Origin: JASGCK01 sp031430035
Lineage (GTDB): Bacteria > Pseudomonadota > Gammaproteobacteria > Burkholderiales > Burkholderiaceae_C
Assembly (NCBI GenBank): GCA_031430035.1
Contig: JANPAS010000057.1
Coordinates: 1-13,760, forward strand
DNA length: 13,760 bases
Direction: 5' to 3'
Below the pieces are notes generated by a model that worked only from the letters and a program-made list of their open reading frames with translations, did no database searches and was not told where the DNA came from. The position numbers and the translations under genes were made by a program. This document shows positions 1 to 7,804 of this stretch, piece by piece; the stretch's first letter is position 1; each line of letters opens with the position of its first letter.

Positions 1-313
1 GGTGACGATTGAAGCTAGGGCATTGCCTGACCCCACGCCGCCAGCTGTCTTTGCCAAAGCAGCCGCCAGCGAGTACCCTATCGTCGCCTCAATCGATTTG
101 GCTGCTCTTGGCGCAGCCTTACCAGATAAGGTCTACAAGGGTATGGTGCAACAAATTGGCTCTGCGAGCGAAGGTCTCAAACGCGACTGGTACGAACCTT
201 CAAGCGGCGTAGAAAAGCATTACGGCTACGCCTTCCAGTGGTTTGCCATGTGCGCCGTGCTGGCGGGACTCTACCTTTGGTTTCAATGGATGAAGCCGAA
301 ATTAATGAAATAA
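1..313 (+). CDS. SURF1-family cytochrome c oxidase assembly protein, C-terminal part (5' end outside window)
   Basis: Only the last 103 or so codons are present; the reading frame is open at base 2 and continues upstream of the window. The visible end carries the typical SURF1 tail: a periplasmic stretch, the signature K-H-Y-G-Y-A-F-Q-W-F, then a single hydrophobic helix (A-M-C-A-V-L-A-G-L-Y-L-W-F) and a short basic cytoplasmic end. SURF1 proteins are inner-membrane factors with two transmembrane helices that help place heme A in subunit I of aa3-type cytochrome c oxidase. The stop at 311-313 lies two bases before the ATG of the next gene, and heme A and heme O synthase genes follow, so the context supports the call. 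Residues further upstream cannot be judged. Confidence 0.9.
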   Translation, partial: VTIEARALPDPTPPAVFAKAAASEYPIVASIDLAALGAALPDKVYKGMVQQIGSASEGLKRDWYEPSSGVEKHYGYAFQWFAMCAVLAGLYLWFQWMKPKLMK

Positions 314-315
314 AT

Positions 316-1017
316 ATGAATAAAAAATCGACTGATCGACCACTTGACTTAACCGTCCACAAACTGCCTGCCACTGGCACATCTGCCTTGGCCGAAGGCC
401 GCACCAGCGGTGGCCGCTGGAAGATGTTCGCCGTGCTCTTGATTTGCGCTGCGCCTGTGATTGCGTCCTACGTCACGTATTACGTCATTAAACCCAGCGG
501 TACAAAAAGCTTTGGCGAACTCGTGCAGCCGCAGCGCCCCATGCCTAATGTTGCTGGGGTTACGCTGGATGGCAAGGCCACAACGCTACCCAGCTTGCGC
601 GGCCAATGGCTGCTAGTCAGTACGGCGGGTGGCGCATGCGATAAATCCTGCGAGCAGCACCTCTATATCCAGCGACAGCTACGTGAAACGCTAGGCAAAG
701 AAAAAGACCGCTTAGATTGGGTTTGGCTGATTACGGACGATGCGCCGCTTGCGCCTGCGCTGCAAGCGCGATTGACGGACTCGGCGTTGCAGGCCAAGGG
801 TTTTCGGGCACTCAGAATCAAAGAGTCCGATGCAACGCAGTGGTTGCAAGGAGGCTCTGCAAGGCTTTATCTGATTGACCCGCAGGGCAACTACATGATG
901 CGCTTTGCTGAAAATATGACGATTGAGCAAGCTGCCAAAGCCAAATCGGATATCAACAAAGTGCTACGCGCCTCCAGTTTCTGGGATACGCCAGGCCGGG
1001 AGAATGTCAAAAAATGA
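316..1017 (+). CDS. Membrane-anchored SCO/thioredoxin-like protein of the oxidase assembly operon
   Basis: A 233-residue protein with a polar cytoplasmic N-terminus (about 1-35), one transmembrane helix (about 37-57) and a periplasmic domain. The domain looks like a reduced SCO/thioredoxin fold: a G-Q-W-L-L-V-S strand, then C108-D-K-S-C112, matching the CxxxC copper/redox motif of SCO proteins, and a late strand-turn L-I-D-P-Q-G-N. Canonical SCO proteins also use a distal histidine as copper ligand; I see no histidine after the one at residue 115. In related bacteria a small membrane protein of this sort sits between SURF1 and ctaA, and its role is assumed to be oxidase assembly. The ATG at 316 directly follows the SURF1 stop; an upstream ATG at 286 would overlap SURF1. 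The stop overlaps the ctaA start (ATGA). The exact function is inferred. Confidence 0.8.
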   Translation: MNKKSTDRPLDLTVHKLPATGTSALAEGRTSGGRWKMFAVLLICAAPVIASYVTYYVIKPSGTKSFGELVQPQRPMPNVAGVTLDGKATTLPSLRGQWLLVSTAGGACDKSCEQHLYIQRQLRETLGKEKDRLDWVWLITDDAPLAPALQARLTDSALQAKGFRALRIKESDATQWLQGGSARLYLIDPQGNYMMRFAENMTIEQAAKAKSDINKVLRASSFWDTPGRENVKK

Positions 1018-1973
1018 TCGCTACTCCTGCAAGATTGCGCAAGCTCACTTACCTGCTGGTCTTCCTCACATTCGATTTGATTTTGTTTGGTGCGTTCACT
1101 CGCCTGACCGACTCTGGCCTTGGCTGCCCCGATTGGCCTGGCTGCTATGCCAGCTTTAGCCCGATTGGCGCGTCCTCGCACATCAGCGCGGCACAAAGCG
1201 CCATGCCTATGGGCCCTGTGACGCACACCAAGGCGTGGATTGAAATGCTGCATCGTTACTTTGCCACCATCGTTGGCGCACTCATTGTGCTGCGTTTGAT
1301 TTGGAGCGTGCAACTCAAACAAAAACTGGCTCTGCCCATCGTCACCTTTTTGTGGGTTTGCGTGCAAGGCGCGTTTGGTGCATTCACGGTGACGATGAAG
1401 TTGTTTCCACTCATCGTGACGCTGCATTTGCTGGGTGGTATGGTGCTTTTGGCGCTGCTTGCGGCGCAAGCTGAGAGCAAAAATGTTATGCAAACAATGC
1501 CCGCTAGGCCATACTGGATATGGCTTGCAGCAGCATCCATTGCCGTGTGGTTGCAAATATTTTTTGGGGCGTGGGTCAGCACCAACTATGCCGTGCTAGC
1601 GTGCAACGAGTTTCCCGCTTGCTTAAACGGCGCGTGGTTGCCAGCAACTAGCAATGACTGGAGCGTAGGTTTCACGCTTTGGCGTGAGCTGGGAGGGGTT
1701 TCCTTTTCCGCCCTCACGGCCATTCATCTCACGCACCGCATAGTTGCCGTTGCTGTGGTGATGGCGATTGCGGGGCTCATCATGCAAATCAAGCGTCATC
1801 CCGAGCTGCGAAGTCTCAAATTGTGGTTGATGATTATTTTGACGCTACAAATCATCACCGGCATTAGTAACGTGGTGCTGGGCTGGCCGCTTTTGGCTGC
1901 AGTGATGCATACGGGCGGCGCGGCAGGTTTGGTTTTGGTGCTGACCAAGCTATGGACGAAAATGAAACGATGA
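1014..1973 (+). CDS. ctaA: Heme A synthase (COX15/CtaA family)
   Basis: A 319-residue polytopic inner-membrane protein with about eight hydrophobic helices. CtaA/COX15 oxidises the C8 methyl of heme O to the formyl of heme A for aa3-type oxidases. The family pattern is clear: R-L-T-D-S-G-L-G-C-P-D-W-P-G-C after the first helix, and four histidines spaced as the family's heme ligands, H80 (M-L-H-R-Y), H138 (T-L-H-L-L-G-G), H241 (L-T-H-R-I-V) and H299 (V-M-H-T-G-G). A second cysteine pair lies in the loop A-C-N-E-F-P-A-C in the second half. The ATG at 1014 overlaps the preceding stop by ATGA, and the gene ends in another ATGA overlap with ctaB, so translation is probably coupled across the three genes. 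Length and motifs are normal. Confidence 0.97.
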   Translation: MIATPARLRKLTYLLVFLTFDLILFGAFTRLTDSGLGCPDWPGCYASFSPIGASSHISAAQSAMPMGPVTHTKAWIEMLHRYFATIVGALIVLRLIWSVQLKQKLALPIVTFLWVCVQGAFGAFTVTMKLFPLIVTLHLLGGMVLLALLAAQAESKNVMQTMPARPYWIWLAAASIAVWLQIFFGAWVSTNYAVLACNEFPACLNGAWLPATSNDWSVGFTLWRELGGVSFSALTAIHLTHRIVAVAVVMAIAGLIMQIKRHPELRSLKLWLMIILTLQIITGISNVVLGWPLLAAVMHTGGAAGLVLVLTKLWTKMKR

Positions 1974-2848
1974 ATCCGATGACTACTTATCAACAGTTCT
2001 ACGCGCTCATGAAGCCGCGCGTGATTCAACTCATCGTGTTTTGTGCCTTCGTCGGCATGCTGCTCGCTGTGCCAGGAATGCCAAGCGGTGAGCAGTGGAT
2101 CACAATGGCGTGGTCCTGCCTCGGCATTTGGATGGTCTCTGGCGCGGCGGCTGCGTTCAATTGCATCGTCGAAGCCAAACTGGATGCGCGGATGCAGCGC
2201 ACCGCATGGCGACCCACGGCTAGCGGCGAAATCACGCAAACGCAAACGCTGATCTTCTCGGCGGTCTTGTGCATTGTCGGCTCAGTGATTTTGTGGTGGC
2301 AAGCCAATATGCTCACCATGTGGCTGACGTTGGCGACCTTTGTCGGCTACGCCATTGTCTACACCGTCATCTTGAAACCAGCCACACCGCAAAACATTGT
2401 GATTGGCGGTGCATCGGGTGCAATGCCTCCCGTGCTTGGCTGGGCCGCCATGGCGAACGATGTCGGGCCTGAGGCCATCCTGCTGTTTCTCATCATCTTT
2501 TTGTGGACACCGCCGCACTTTTGGGCGCTGGCGCTTTACCGCGTGGAAGAGTACGCCAAGGCGGGGCTGCCGATGTTGCCCGTCACGCATGGCAACGCAT
2601 TTACGCGCTTGCATATCTTGCTCTACACCTTCGTTTTGTTTGCGGCTTGCTTGCTGCCATTTGTGATTGGCATGAGCGGCTGGCTCTACCTTGTCACGGC
2701 GGTGATTTTGAGCCTCGGATTTTGTTGGTACGGGTTTAAGCTGTGGCGTTCGTACTCTGAGCCGCTCGCACGCGCCACTTTTAAGTTCTCGCTGATTCAT
2801 TTGTCTGTTTTGTTTGCTGCGCTGCTCGTTGACCATTACTTGTTCTAA
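1970..2848 (+). CDS. ctaB: Protoheme IX farnesyltransferase (heme O synthase)
   Basis: A 292-residue UbiA-superfamily membrane prenyltransferase that adds farnesyl to protoheme to give heme O, the substrate of the CtaA product encoded just upstream. The first aspartate-rich region reads N64-C-I-V-E68-A-K-L-D72-A-R-M-Q-R-T-A-W-R-P, which matches the family's N-x3-[DE]-x3-D-x2-M-x-R-T motif. The loop T-P-Q-N-I-V-I-G-G-A-S-G-A-M-P-P and the later W-T-P-P-H-F-W-A-L-A segment with K at A-K-A-G-L-P-M-L-P are also diagnostic. I chose the ATG at 1970 because it forms an ATGA overlap with the ctaA stop and gives the usual N-terminus; an in-frame ATG at 1952 would add six residues. Another ATG at 1979 is possible. 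Confidence 0.97.
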   Translation: MNPMTTYQQFYALMKPRVIQLIVFCAFVGMLLAVPGMPSGEQWITMAWSCLGIWMVSGAAAAFNCIVEAKLDARMQRTAWRPTASGEITQTQTLIFSAVLCIVGSVILWWQANMLTMWLTLATFVGYAIVYTVILKPATPQNIVIGGASGAMPPVLGWAAMANDVGPEAILLFLIIFLWTPPHFWALALYRVEEYAKAGLPMLPVTHGNAFTRLHILLYTFVLFAACLLPFVIGMSGWLYLVTAVILSLGFCWYGFKLWRSYSEPLARATFKFSLIHLSVLFAALLVDHYLF

Positions 2849-2852
2849 AGGA
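2847..2852 (+). promoter_or_regulatory. Ribosome binding site that supports the GTG start at 2859
   Basis: The bases AAAGGA sit six bases before a GTG codon, right where ctaB stops. This is the best Shine-Dalgarno match in the region. It argues for the GTG at 2859, rather than the in-frame ATG at 2814 inside ctaB or the later ATG at 2880. Confidence 0.6.
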
Positions 2853-2858
2853 TGGATC

Positions 2859-3929
2859 GTGACTATCAAAAGGTTTCTCATGCAGGCGTTAATCGGTTTT
2901 GAATTTGTATCCGCTGTAGGCTTGGCCTACGCGCAGCCTGCCAATTTCCCAACCCTAAAGGAAGGCGACTACATCGCTAAAAACTTTAAGTTCAGCACGG
3001 GCGAAGTTTTTCCTGAACTCAAAATTCACTTCACTACGATTGGTGACCCTAAGAATGAACCCGTACTCGTGCTGCACGGCACAACAGGCTCAGGCATCGG
3101 CATGGTCAATCCAGGCTTTGCGGGCGAGCTGTTTGGCGCGGGGCAGCCGCTGGATGCCGCCAAGTACTTCATCATCCTGCCCGACGCGATTGGCACAGGC
3201 AAAAGCACCAAGCCATCGGACGGTCTCAAAGCCAAGTTTCCGCGCTACAACTATGACGACATGGTCGATGCCCAGTACCGCTTAGTGAGCGAACACTTCG
3301 GACTGAAGCGCCTACGGTTAGTGATTGGTAACTCGATGGGCGGTATGCAAACATGGATCTGGGCGAGCAAATACCCCATCATGGACATTGCTGTACCCAT
3401 GGCAAGCTTGCCAACCGAGATGTCCAGCCGCAACTGGATGCTGCGCCGCCTGATCTCAGAGTCCATCCGCCGCGACCCACTTTGGATGAACGGCGACTAC
3501 AAAGAACAACCGCCAAGTGCGCTCTTTGCCAGCACCTTTTACGCCATCGCCACCAACGGCGGCAATCAAGCGTTTTACAAAGCCGCGCCCACGCGGGCCA
3601 AGGCGGATGCCATTTTGGACTCACGCCTCGCCGCCAAATACACGGGCGATGCAAACAATCACCTGTACCAGTGGGAGTCGTCTGGCGACTACAACCCAAG
3701 CGCAGGGTTAGAAAAAATCACCGCCACACTGCTCGCTATCAACTCAGCCGACGACGAGCGCAATCCGATTGAGGTCGGCGTGATGGAGCGCGAAATAAAG
3801 CGAGTTAAAAATGGCAGCTACTACTTGATTCCAGCCAGTGAAAACACGGCAGGTCACGGCACCACGGGGCAAGCAAAATGGTGGAAGAACGAATTGGCAA
3901 AAATTTTAACAACCGCACCTAAAAAGTAA
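2859..3929 (+). CDS. Exported alpha/beta-hydrolase, MetX (homoserine acetyltransferase)-like
   Basis: A 356-residue protein starting at GTG 2859. It begins with a basic stretch, a hydrophobic core and a likely signal-peptidase site after A-Y-A (about residue 25), so export to the periplasm is predicted. The body is an alpha/beta hydrolase of the homoserine O-acetyltransferase type: an oxyanion region around L-H-G-T-T-G-S, nucleophile elbow G-N-S159-M-G-G, then D299 in S-A-D-D-E-R-N-P and H333 in T-A-G-H-G, giving a full Ser-Asp-His triad. True MetX enzymes are cytoplasmic, so methionine biosynthesis is unlikely; an esterase or acyl-transfer role on an unknown substrate is inferred. The gene lies between ctaB (10 nt upstream) and the SCO1 gene (3 nt downstream) and is probably co-transcribed with them. 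No link to oxidase assembly is visible in its sequence. Confidence 0.85.
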   Translation: MTIKRFLMQALIGFEFVSAVGLAYAQPANFPTLKEGDYIAKNFKFSTGEVFPELKIHFTTIGDPKNEPVLVLHGTTGSGIGMVNPGFAGELFGAGQPLDAAKYFIILPDAIGTGKSTKPSDGLKAKFPRYNYDDMVDAQYRLVSEHFGLKRLRLVIGNSMGGMQTWIWASKYPIMDIAVPMASLPTEMSSRNWMLRRLISESIRRDPLWMNGDYKEQPPSALFASTFYAIATNGGNQAFYKAAPTRAKADAILDSRLAAKYTGDANNHLYQWESSGDYNPSAGLEKITATLLAINSADDERNPIEVGVMEREIKRVKNGSYYLIPASENTAGHGTTGQAKWWKNELAKILTTAPKK

Positions 3930-3932
3930 AAC

Positions 3933-4535
3933 ATGACATCCATCGCTCGCATCATTCGTATCACTGCGCTATTCGTCACGGCACTTGCGCTTCTAGCCTG
4001 CTCTGAAAAAAAAGCCGCTTTCAACTCCGTTGACATCACAGGAGCAACCTACGCGCAAGATTTTTCTTTGCCTGATGTGGACGGAAACCCCCGCACCATG
4101 AAAGACTTTGCTGGCAAGGTGACCGTTGTGTTTTTTGGCTTTACCCAGTGCCCAGATGTTTGCCCTACCACGATGGCAGAAGTCAGCGCTGTTAAAAAGG
4201 CGCTTGGCAAAGACGGCGACAAGTTGCAAGCAGTGTTTATTTCGATTGACCCTGAGCGTGATACAGCACCCGTGCTGAAGGCGTATGTCGCCAACTTTGA
4301 TTCATCGTTTGTGGGGCTGCGTCCTGCAAGCGCTGAAGCTTTGGCAGATGCTGCGAAGGCGTTCAAAATTTATTACAAAAAAGTAGATGGTAAAACGGCG
4401 GGTAGCTACACCATGGATCACACGGCTGCCAGTTATGTGTTTGATACCAAAGGACGTGTGCGATTGTTTACGCGTTATGGATCGGGCGCGGATAAGTTGA
4501 CCGAGGATGTGAAGCAGCTGTTGGCAGGCTCTTAA
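3933..4535 (+). CDS. SCO1/SenC-family copper chaperone lipoprotein for cytochrome c oxidase
   Basis: A 200-residue protein with a short hydrophobic signal ending in a lipobox L-L-A-C23, so it is probably a lipid-anchored periplasmic protein. The SCO thioredoxin fold is complete: F-F-G-F-T-Q-C73-P-D-V-C77-P-T-T holds the CxxxCP copper motif, I-S-I-D-P-E-R-D is the usual central loop, and H163 in M-D-H-T-A-A supplies the third copper ligand. SCO proteins deliver copper to, or keep reduced, the CuA site of oxidase subunit II. The ATG lies three bases after the hydrolase stop. The gene is the last of the operon and ends 7 nt from the convergent isomerase gene. Lnt, which N-acylates lipoproteins such as this one, is encoded nearby on the other strand. 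Confidence 0.95.
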   Translation: MTSIARIIRITALFVTALALLACSEKKAAFNSVDITGATYAQDFSLPDVDGNPRTMKDFAGKVTVVFFGFTQCPDVCPTTMAEVSAVKKALGKDGDKLQAVFISIDPERDTAPVLKAYVANFDSSFVGLRPASAEALADAAKAFKIYYKKVDGKTAGSYTMDHTAASYVFDTKGRVRLFTRYGSGADKLTEDVKQLLAGS

Positions 4536-4542
4536 ACCCGCG

Positions 4543-5187
4543 TCAAATCCGTTTGATGCCCACGCCAATTTTGGCGACCGAGTTCCAACCATCGTTCCCT
4601 TCAAACCACGCGTCGCCATTTAAGTATTCGCGCAGCATGGGCAAGCTGTCCAAGCCCCAAAATACTTTTTCACCTACTACAAAACTGGGTACGCCAAACA
4701 CCCCTGCCTGTAAAGCCTTGTCTGTATTGGCTTTGAGGCGTTCTTTCGCAGTCTCAGCGTTGCATTTAACATTGTTTGAAAGTAGCTTTGTGAGCGTTTC
4801 TAATCGCACGCCATCCGCCGCATCCGCGCCGCCATGCCAGACGTGATTAAAAATTTGTTGCGTCACAAAGCGATTCGTGTTTCCGTTTTCATCACCGCAA
4901 GCAGCGGCTAAGCGCAATAACGGCAGCGGATTAAACGGATGCGCCGCTGGCATTTGAAAATCAACCTCAAGTTGCTTGGCTTGCCACAGCACTTGCCGAT
5001 ACGTCCAATCGCGCTTGGGTGCAATTTCGGCGGGGCCGAGCTGGCCATAGGTTTTGAGTAAGCCCGCAAACAAAATGGGCGTGTATGTGACGCTGCAGCT
5101 GAGCCCCTCTAGTGCCTTGGTTAGCTGCTCAAACGCGAGGTAGGCGTAGGGCGAAATGGGGTCGTAATAAAAAGTGATGTGATTCAT
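4543..5187 (-). CDS. DsbA-like 2-hydroxychromene-2-carboxylate isomerase family protein
   Basis: A 214-residue protein of the kappa-class GST/DsbA-like family. The N-terminus reads F-Y-Y-D-P-I-S12-P-Y-A-Y-L-A, where the family's glutathione-activating serine stands in place of the DsbA cysteine pair. The C-terminal half contains G-V-F-G-V-P167-S-F with the cis-proline, then V-F-W-G-L-D, both typical. Characterised members isomerise 2-hydroxychromene-2-carboxylate in naphthalene breakdown using glutathione. Nothing else here points to aromatic degradation, so the true substrate is unknown and a general glutathione-dependent isomerase or transferase is the safer reading. Its ATG overlaps the stop of the DUF1289 gene by ATGA, making it the last gene of the corC-lnt operon. 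The full domain is present with no damage visible. Confidence 0.88.
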   Translation of the reverse strand: MNHITFYYDPISPYAYLAFEQLTKALEGLSCSVTYTPILFAGLLKTYGQLGPAEIAPKRDWTYRQVLWQAKQLEVDFQMPAAHPFNPLPLLRLAAACGDENGNTNRFVTQQIFNHVWHGGADAADGVRLETLTKLLSNNVKCNAETAKERLKANTDKALQAGVFGVPSFVVGEKVFWGLDSLPMLREYLNGDAWFEGNDGWNSVAKIGVGIKRI

Positions 5188-5351
5188 AGCGTGCGCTCCT
5201 CCACCAGTTTTAAAACTTCTAATTTCTCAGCATCTTCAAGTATCGACCAATTGGCGATCTCGTCAATCGTGCGCAGACAGCCCGTGCACAGCCCTGTTTT
5301 AAGGCTCATTTGGCAAATCGAAATACAAGGTGATGGCACAGCAGTGGTCAT
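5184..5351 (-). CDS. DUF1289 small cysteine-rich protein
   Basis: A 55-residue gene read on the minus strand from ATG at 5351-5349 to TGA at 5186-5184. Its translation has the DUF1289 pattern: P-S-P-C-I-S-I-C near the N-terminus, then G-L-C-T-G-C-L-R-T-I-D-E-I, and a tail of the W-S-x-L-x-D-A-E-K type. The four cysteines (residues 9, 13, 22, 25) suggest a small metal-binding or iron-sulfur-like knuckle. The family has no firmly established function that I know of. The start overlaps the lnt stop by ATGA and its own stop overlaps the isomerase start by ATGA, so the gene is translationally linked on both sides. Family match, frame and overlaps together make this a confident gene despite its size. 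Confidence 0.88.
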   Translation of the reverse strand: MTTAVPSPCISICQMSLKTGLCTGCLRTIDEIANWSILEDAEKLEVLKLVEERTL

Positions 5352-6898
5352 AGTTTAGAAAATGATTCTGGCGCGTATTTTTTGCGAATGAGAGCAAGAA
5401 TAACCCATGTGCAGGCCAATACCCATAAGGGCTGCAGGCCATGTTGTGATGCCCAGCGGGCATACGGTGTGAGGCTGTTGCGACCCAGCATCTCGGCGGG
5501 TAGTTCGGCGTTTAACATGCCGCGTTTGCTACGAGCAAGGCTTTGCGTGACCACGCCTTTGTGGTTGATGACGGCTGTTGCGCCCGTATTGGTGGCGCGA
5601 AGCATGGGGCGATCAAACTCAATCGCACGCATGCGCGAAATGTTGATGTGCTCATCAATCGCCATGCCGTCACCAAACCAACCCATGTTGCTGACGTTAA
5701 CAAATATCGTGGGTGCAGTGGCTTGATCGGCAAAGCGTTTGGCTAGCTCTTCACCAAATAAATCCTCAAAGCAAATGTTGACGGCAAAGCGCTGACCGGC
5801 ATGAGCAAAGGAGGGCTGCGCCAAGCCGCCTCGGTTGAAATCACCTAACGGAATATTCATGAGATCGGTAAACCAGCGAAACAGTGGCGGTATGAACTCA
5901 CCAAACGGCACGAGGTGATGCTTGTCGTAGCGATAAGGCGTCGCCGCGCTGTTGAGTCCTATCACGGAGTTGGTGTAGCCCTCCGACATCGAACCCAGTG
6001 GAATACCGATGAGCGCCGCCGTCTTGCTCTGCTGCGAGAACGCATCGCTTATCTTTGACCAATAGCCCAGTGGCAATTGCTGCGGCAAGAGTGGCACACC
6101 CGTCTCAGGTGTGACGACCAAATCGACGCCATCTTTGGCCGCAGCCAGCAGGCGCTCTTGGTACCAAGCTAGTGCCAATGCCACACCTGTTTGGGCATCA
6201 AACTTTTCGTTTTGCGGGATGTTGCCTTGCAAGAGGCGCACTGTCAGGCTTGCAGAGGAGAGGGCTTGGGAAGGCTTATCCAGTATGGCCTCTGGACTAG
6301 GCATCATGTAGGCTTTGATGCCCAGCACCAGTACGATCAATATTTTGAGTCCGCACGAGCGTGTCAACACAAACAGCGCCGCAACAAAAGCCGCCAGTGC
6401 CGAAATGCCATATACGCCGACCCAAGGCGCAGCGCCAATCAGCGGGCTGTCGATGTGCGCGTAGCCTACGGTGCCCCACGGAAATCCAGAGAAGATGACC
6501 GCACGTGCCAGATCCGCCAGCAACCAACAGGTAGAAACCAAAATGGTATCAAACCAAGGTTTGCCGCATGCGAGCCATACAAACCCAGCGCAAGCGGCCG
6601 CATAAAAACTGGCTAAAAACACCGAGAGCGCTAATACCGCAAGAGCGGCAAGTGGTGCAGCCAAGCCGCCATACGTGTGCATCGAGGTGTAGAGCCACCA
6701 TAGACTGGATGTGAACCAAGCGCTAGCAAAGAGAAGGCCGCATGCAAACGCAGTCTTGGGGGATTCGATGCGCATGATGGTGCGTATCAGCCATGCTATT
6801 GCAATTAGTTGCAACCACCAGAGAGCCTCCCCACTCCAAGGATTGGCAATCGACCAGCCATGCAGCATGCCAAAAAGAAGCGCTGTCATCTGGGGCAT
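5348..6898 (-). CDS. lnt: Apolipoprotein N-acyltransferase
   Basis: A 516-residue protein with an N-terminal block of about six transmembrane helices and a periplasmic nitrilase-type domain, followed by a final helix before the C-terminus. Lnt adds the third acyl chain to the N-terminal cysteine of lipoproteins in the inner membrane. The nitrilase triad is visible: E265 in V-T-P-E-T-G-V, K326 in Y-D-K-H-H-L-V-P-F-G-E-F, and C376 in N-I-C-F-E-D-L-F-G-E. Length and residue spacing match the Escherichia coli enzyme. It directly follows corC, the common corC-lnt order. The ATG at 6898 is chosen; a TTG at 6901 abutting the corC stop would add one residue, and another ATG lies at 6889. The stop overlaps the DUF1289 start. 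Confidence 0.97.
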   Translation of the reverse strand: MPQMTALLFGMLHGWSIANPWSGEALWWLQLIAIAWLIRTIMRIESPKTAFACGLLFASAWFTSSLWWLYTSMHTYGGLAAPLAALAVLALSVFLASFYAAACAGFVWLACGKPWFDTILVSTCWLLADLARAVIFSGFPWGTVGYAHIDSPLIGAAPWVGVYGISALAAFVAALFVLTRSCGLKILIVLVLGIKAYMMPSPEAILDKPSQALSSASLTVRLLQGNIPQNEKFDAQTGVALALAWYQERLLAAAKDGVDLVVTPETGVPLLPQQLPLGYWSKISDAFSQQSKTAALIGIPLGSMSEGYTNSVIGLNSAATPYRYDKHHLVPFGEFIPPLFRWFTDLMNIPLGDFNRGGLAQPSFAHAGQRFAVNICFEDLFGEELAKRFADQATAPTIFVNVSNMGWFGDGMAIDEHINISRMRAIEFDRPMLRATNTGATAVINHKGVVTQSLARSKRGMLNAELPAEMLGRNSLTPYARWASQHGLQPLWVLACTWVILALIRKKYAPESFSKL

Positions 6899-6901
6899 CA
6901 A

Positions 6902-7750
6902 TTAGGCAATACGCGTGGCGCGAAACCACTTGATGGCACCGCTGGTGGAGATAAGCACGACAAGGCGAAGACCACCCACGATGTGCTCTTCGCCTTTGCG
7001 CGGCACGTGCCCCATACGGTGCGCCACCAGTCCACCGATGGTTTCAAATTGTTCCTGCTCGGCCGCGCTAAATTCAGAGTCGAAGTGCTCTGCGAGCTTA
7101 GCCAGTGGGGCTTGGCCGCTCACACGGTACGCGCCATCGTCGGGTAGCGAGACGATGTCCATGGATGCAGCATCGCCGTCTATGGTGTCGAATTCGTCTT
7201 CGATCTCGCCGACGATTTCTTCCAAAATATCTTCAATGGTGATAAGGCCTGCCGTCTTACCAAACTCATCCACCACTAGCGCTAGGTGATTACGCTTGCC
7301 TCTAAAGTCAGTGAGCAAGTCGTTGAGTCCCTTGCTCTCTGGCACAAAGACGGCCGGACGCAGCAGGGCGCGCAAATTGATTTCTGGCGCGCGCTGACGC
7401 TTGAGTAAGTCTTTGGCCAACAGGATGCCAATGATGTTGTCTTGTTCGCCCTCAAAGACGGGAAAGCGCGAATGCGCGGTGTCAATCACCACATGGAGTA
7501 GCTCATCAAAATCGGCATCAATATCCAGTAAATCCATACGCGGCGCGGCGACCATCACGTCGCCGGCGGTCATGCTCGATAGCTTTAAAACGCCCTCCAA
7601 CATAGCCAAACTTTGCGCATTGATAAGCCCACCGTCCTCGGCCTCTTCTAGCGTGGCAAAGAGCTCGGCGATGGAGTCTGGGCCTGGGTGCAGGTATTCG
7701 GCAATTTTGCGAAGGAACGAACGCGGCGAGGCGGGACTGTCAGAGTTCAT
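6902..7750 (-). CDS. corC: CorC/HlyC-family CBS-domain protein
   Basis: A 282-residue soluble protein. It has two CBS domains (about 60-117 and 125-183), the second ending with the typical L-V-V-D-E-F-G-x-T-A-G-L-I-T-I-E-D-I-L-E-E-I-V-G-E signature (split here only for description), and a C-terminal CorC_HlyC domain (about 199-280) with G-A-Y-R-V-S-G and E-T-I-G-G-L-V. Members bind adenine nucleotides. They have been linked to magnesium and cobalt efflux and, as YbeX, to ribosome and envelope functions; the precise role remains debated. It is the first gene of the minus-strand operon, immediately before lnt, the same order as ybeX-lnt in E. coli. The ATG at 7750 has a weak GAGG upstream. Confidence 0.93.
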   Translation of the reverse strand: MNSDSPASPRSFLRKIAEYLHPGPDSIAELFATLEEAEDGGLINAQSLAMLEGVLKLSSMTAGDVMVAAPRMDLLDIDADFDELLHVVIDTAHSRFPVFEGEQDNIIGILLAKDLLKRQRAPEINLRALLRPAVFVPESKGLNDLLTDFRGKRNHLALVVDEFGKTAGLITIEDILEEIVGEIEDEFDTIDGDAASMDIVSLPDDGAYRVSGQAPLAKLAEHFDSEFSAAEQEQFETIGGLVAHRMGHVPRKGEEHIVGGLRLVVLISTSGAIKWFRATRIA

Positions 7751-7804
7751 GCCTCACATCATACTTACCCTAGGTTTTTACCAATACCCCAGCAGATCAA
7801 ATAT

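Noticed and set aside
891..1556. Long minus-strand open frame opposite ctaA
   Set aside because: The translation is rich in H, Q, R and C with no family pattern, and it lies opposite a well-supported membrane protein gene. It is a shadow of codon bias.
2282..2881. Long minus-strand open frame opposite ctaB
   Set aside because: Low-complexity basic translation without motifs; the plus strand carries a clear heme O synthase.
4539..4558. Small hairpin (TCAAA/TTTGA core) between the convergent SCO1 and isomerase genes
   Set aside because: The stem is short, with one mismatch or wobble, and lacks a T-tract. It cannot be called a terminator.
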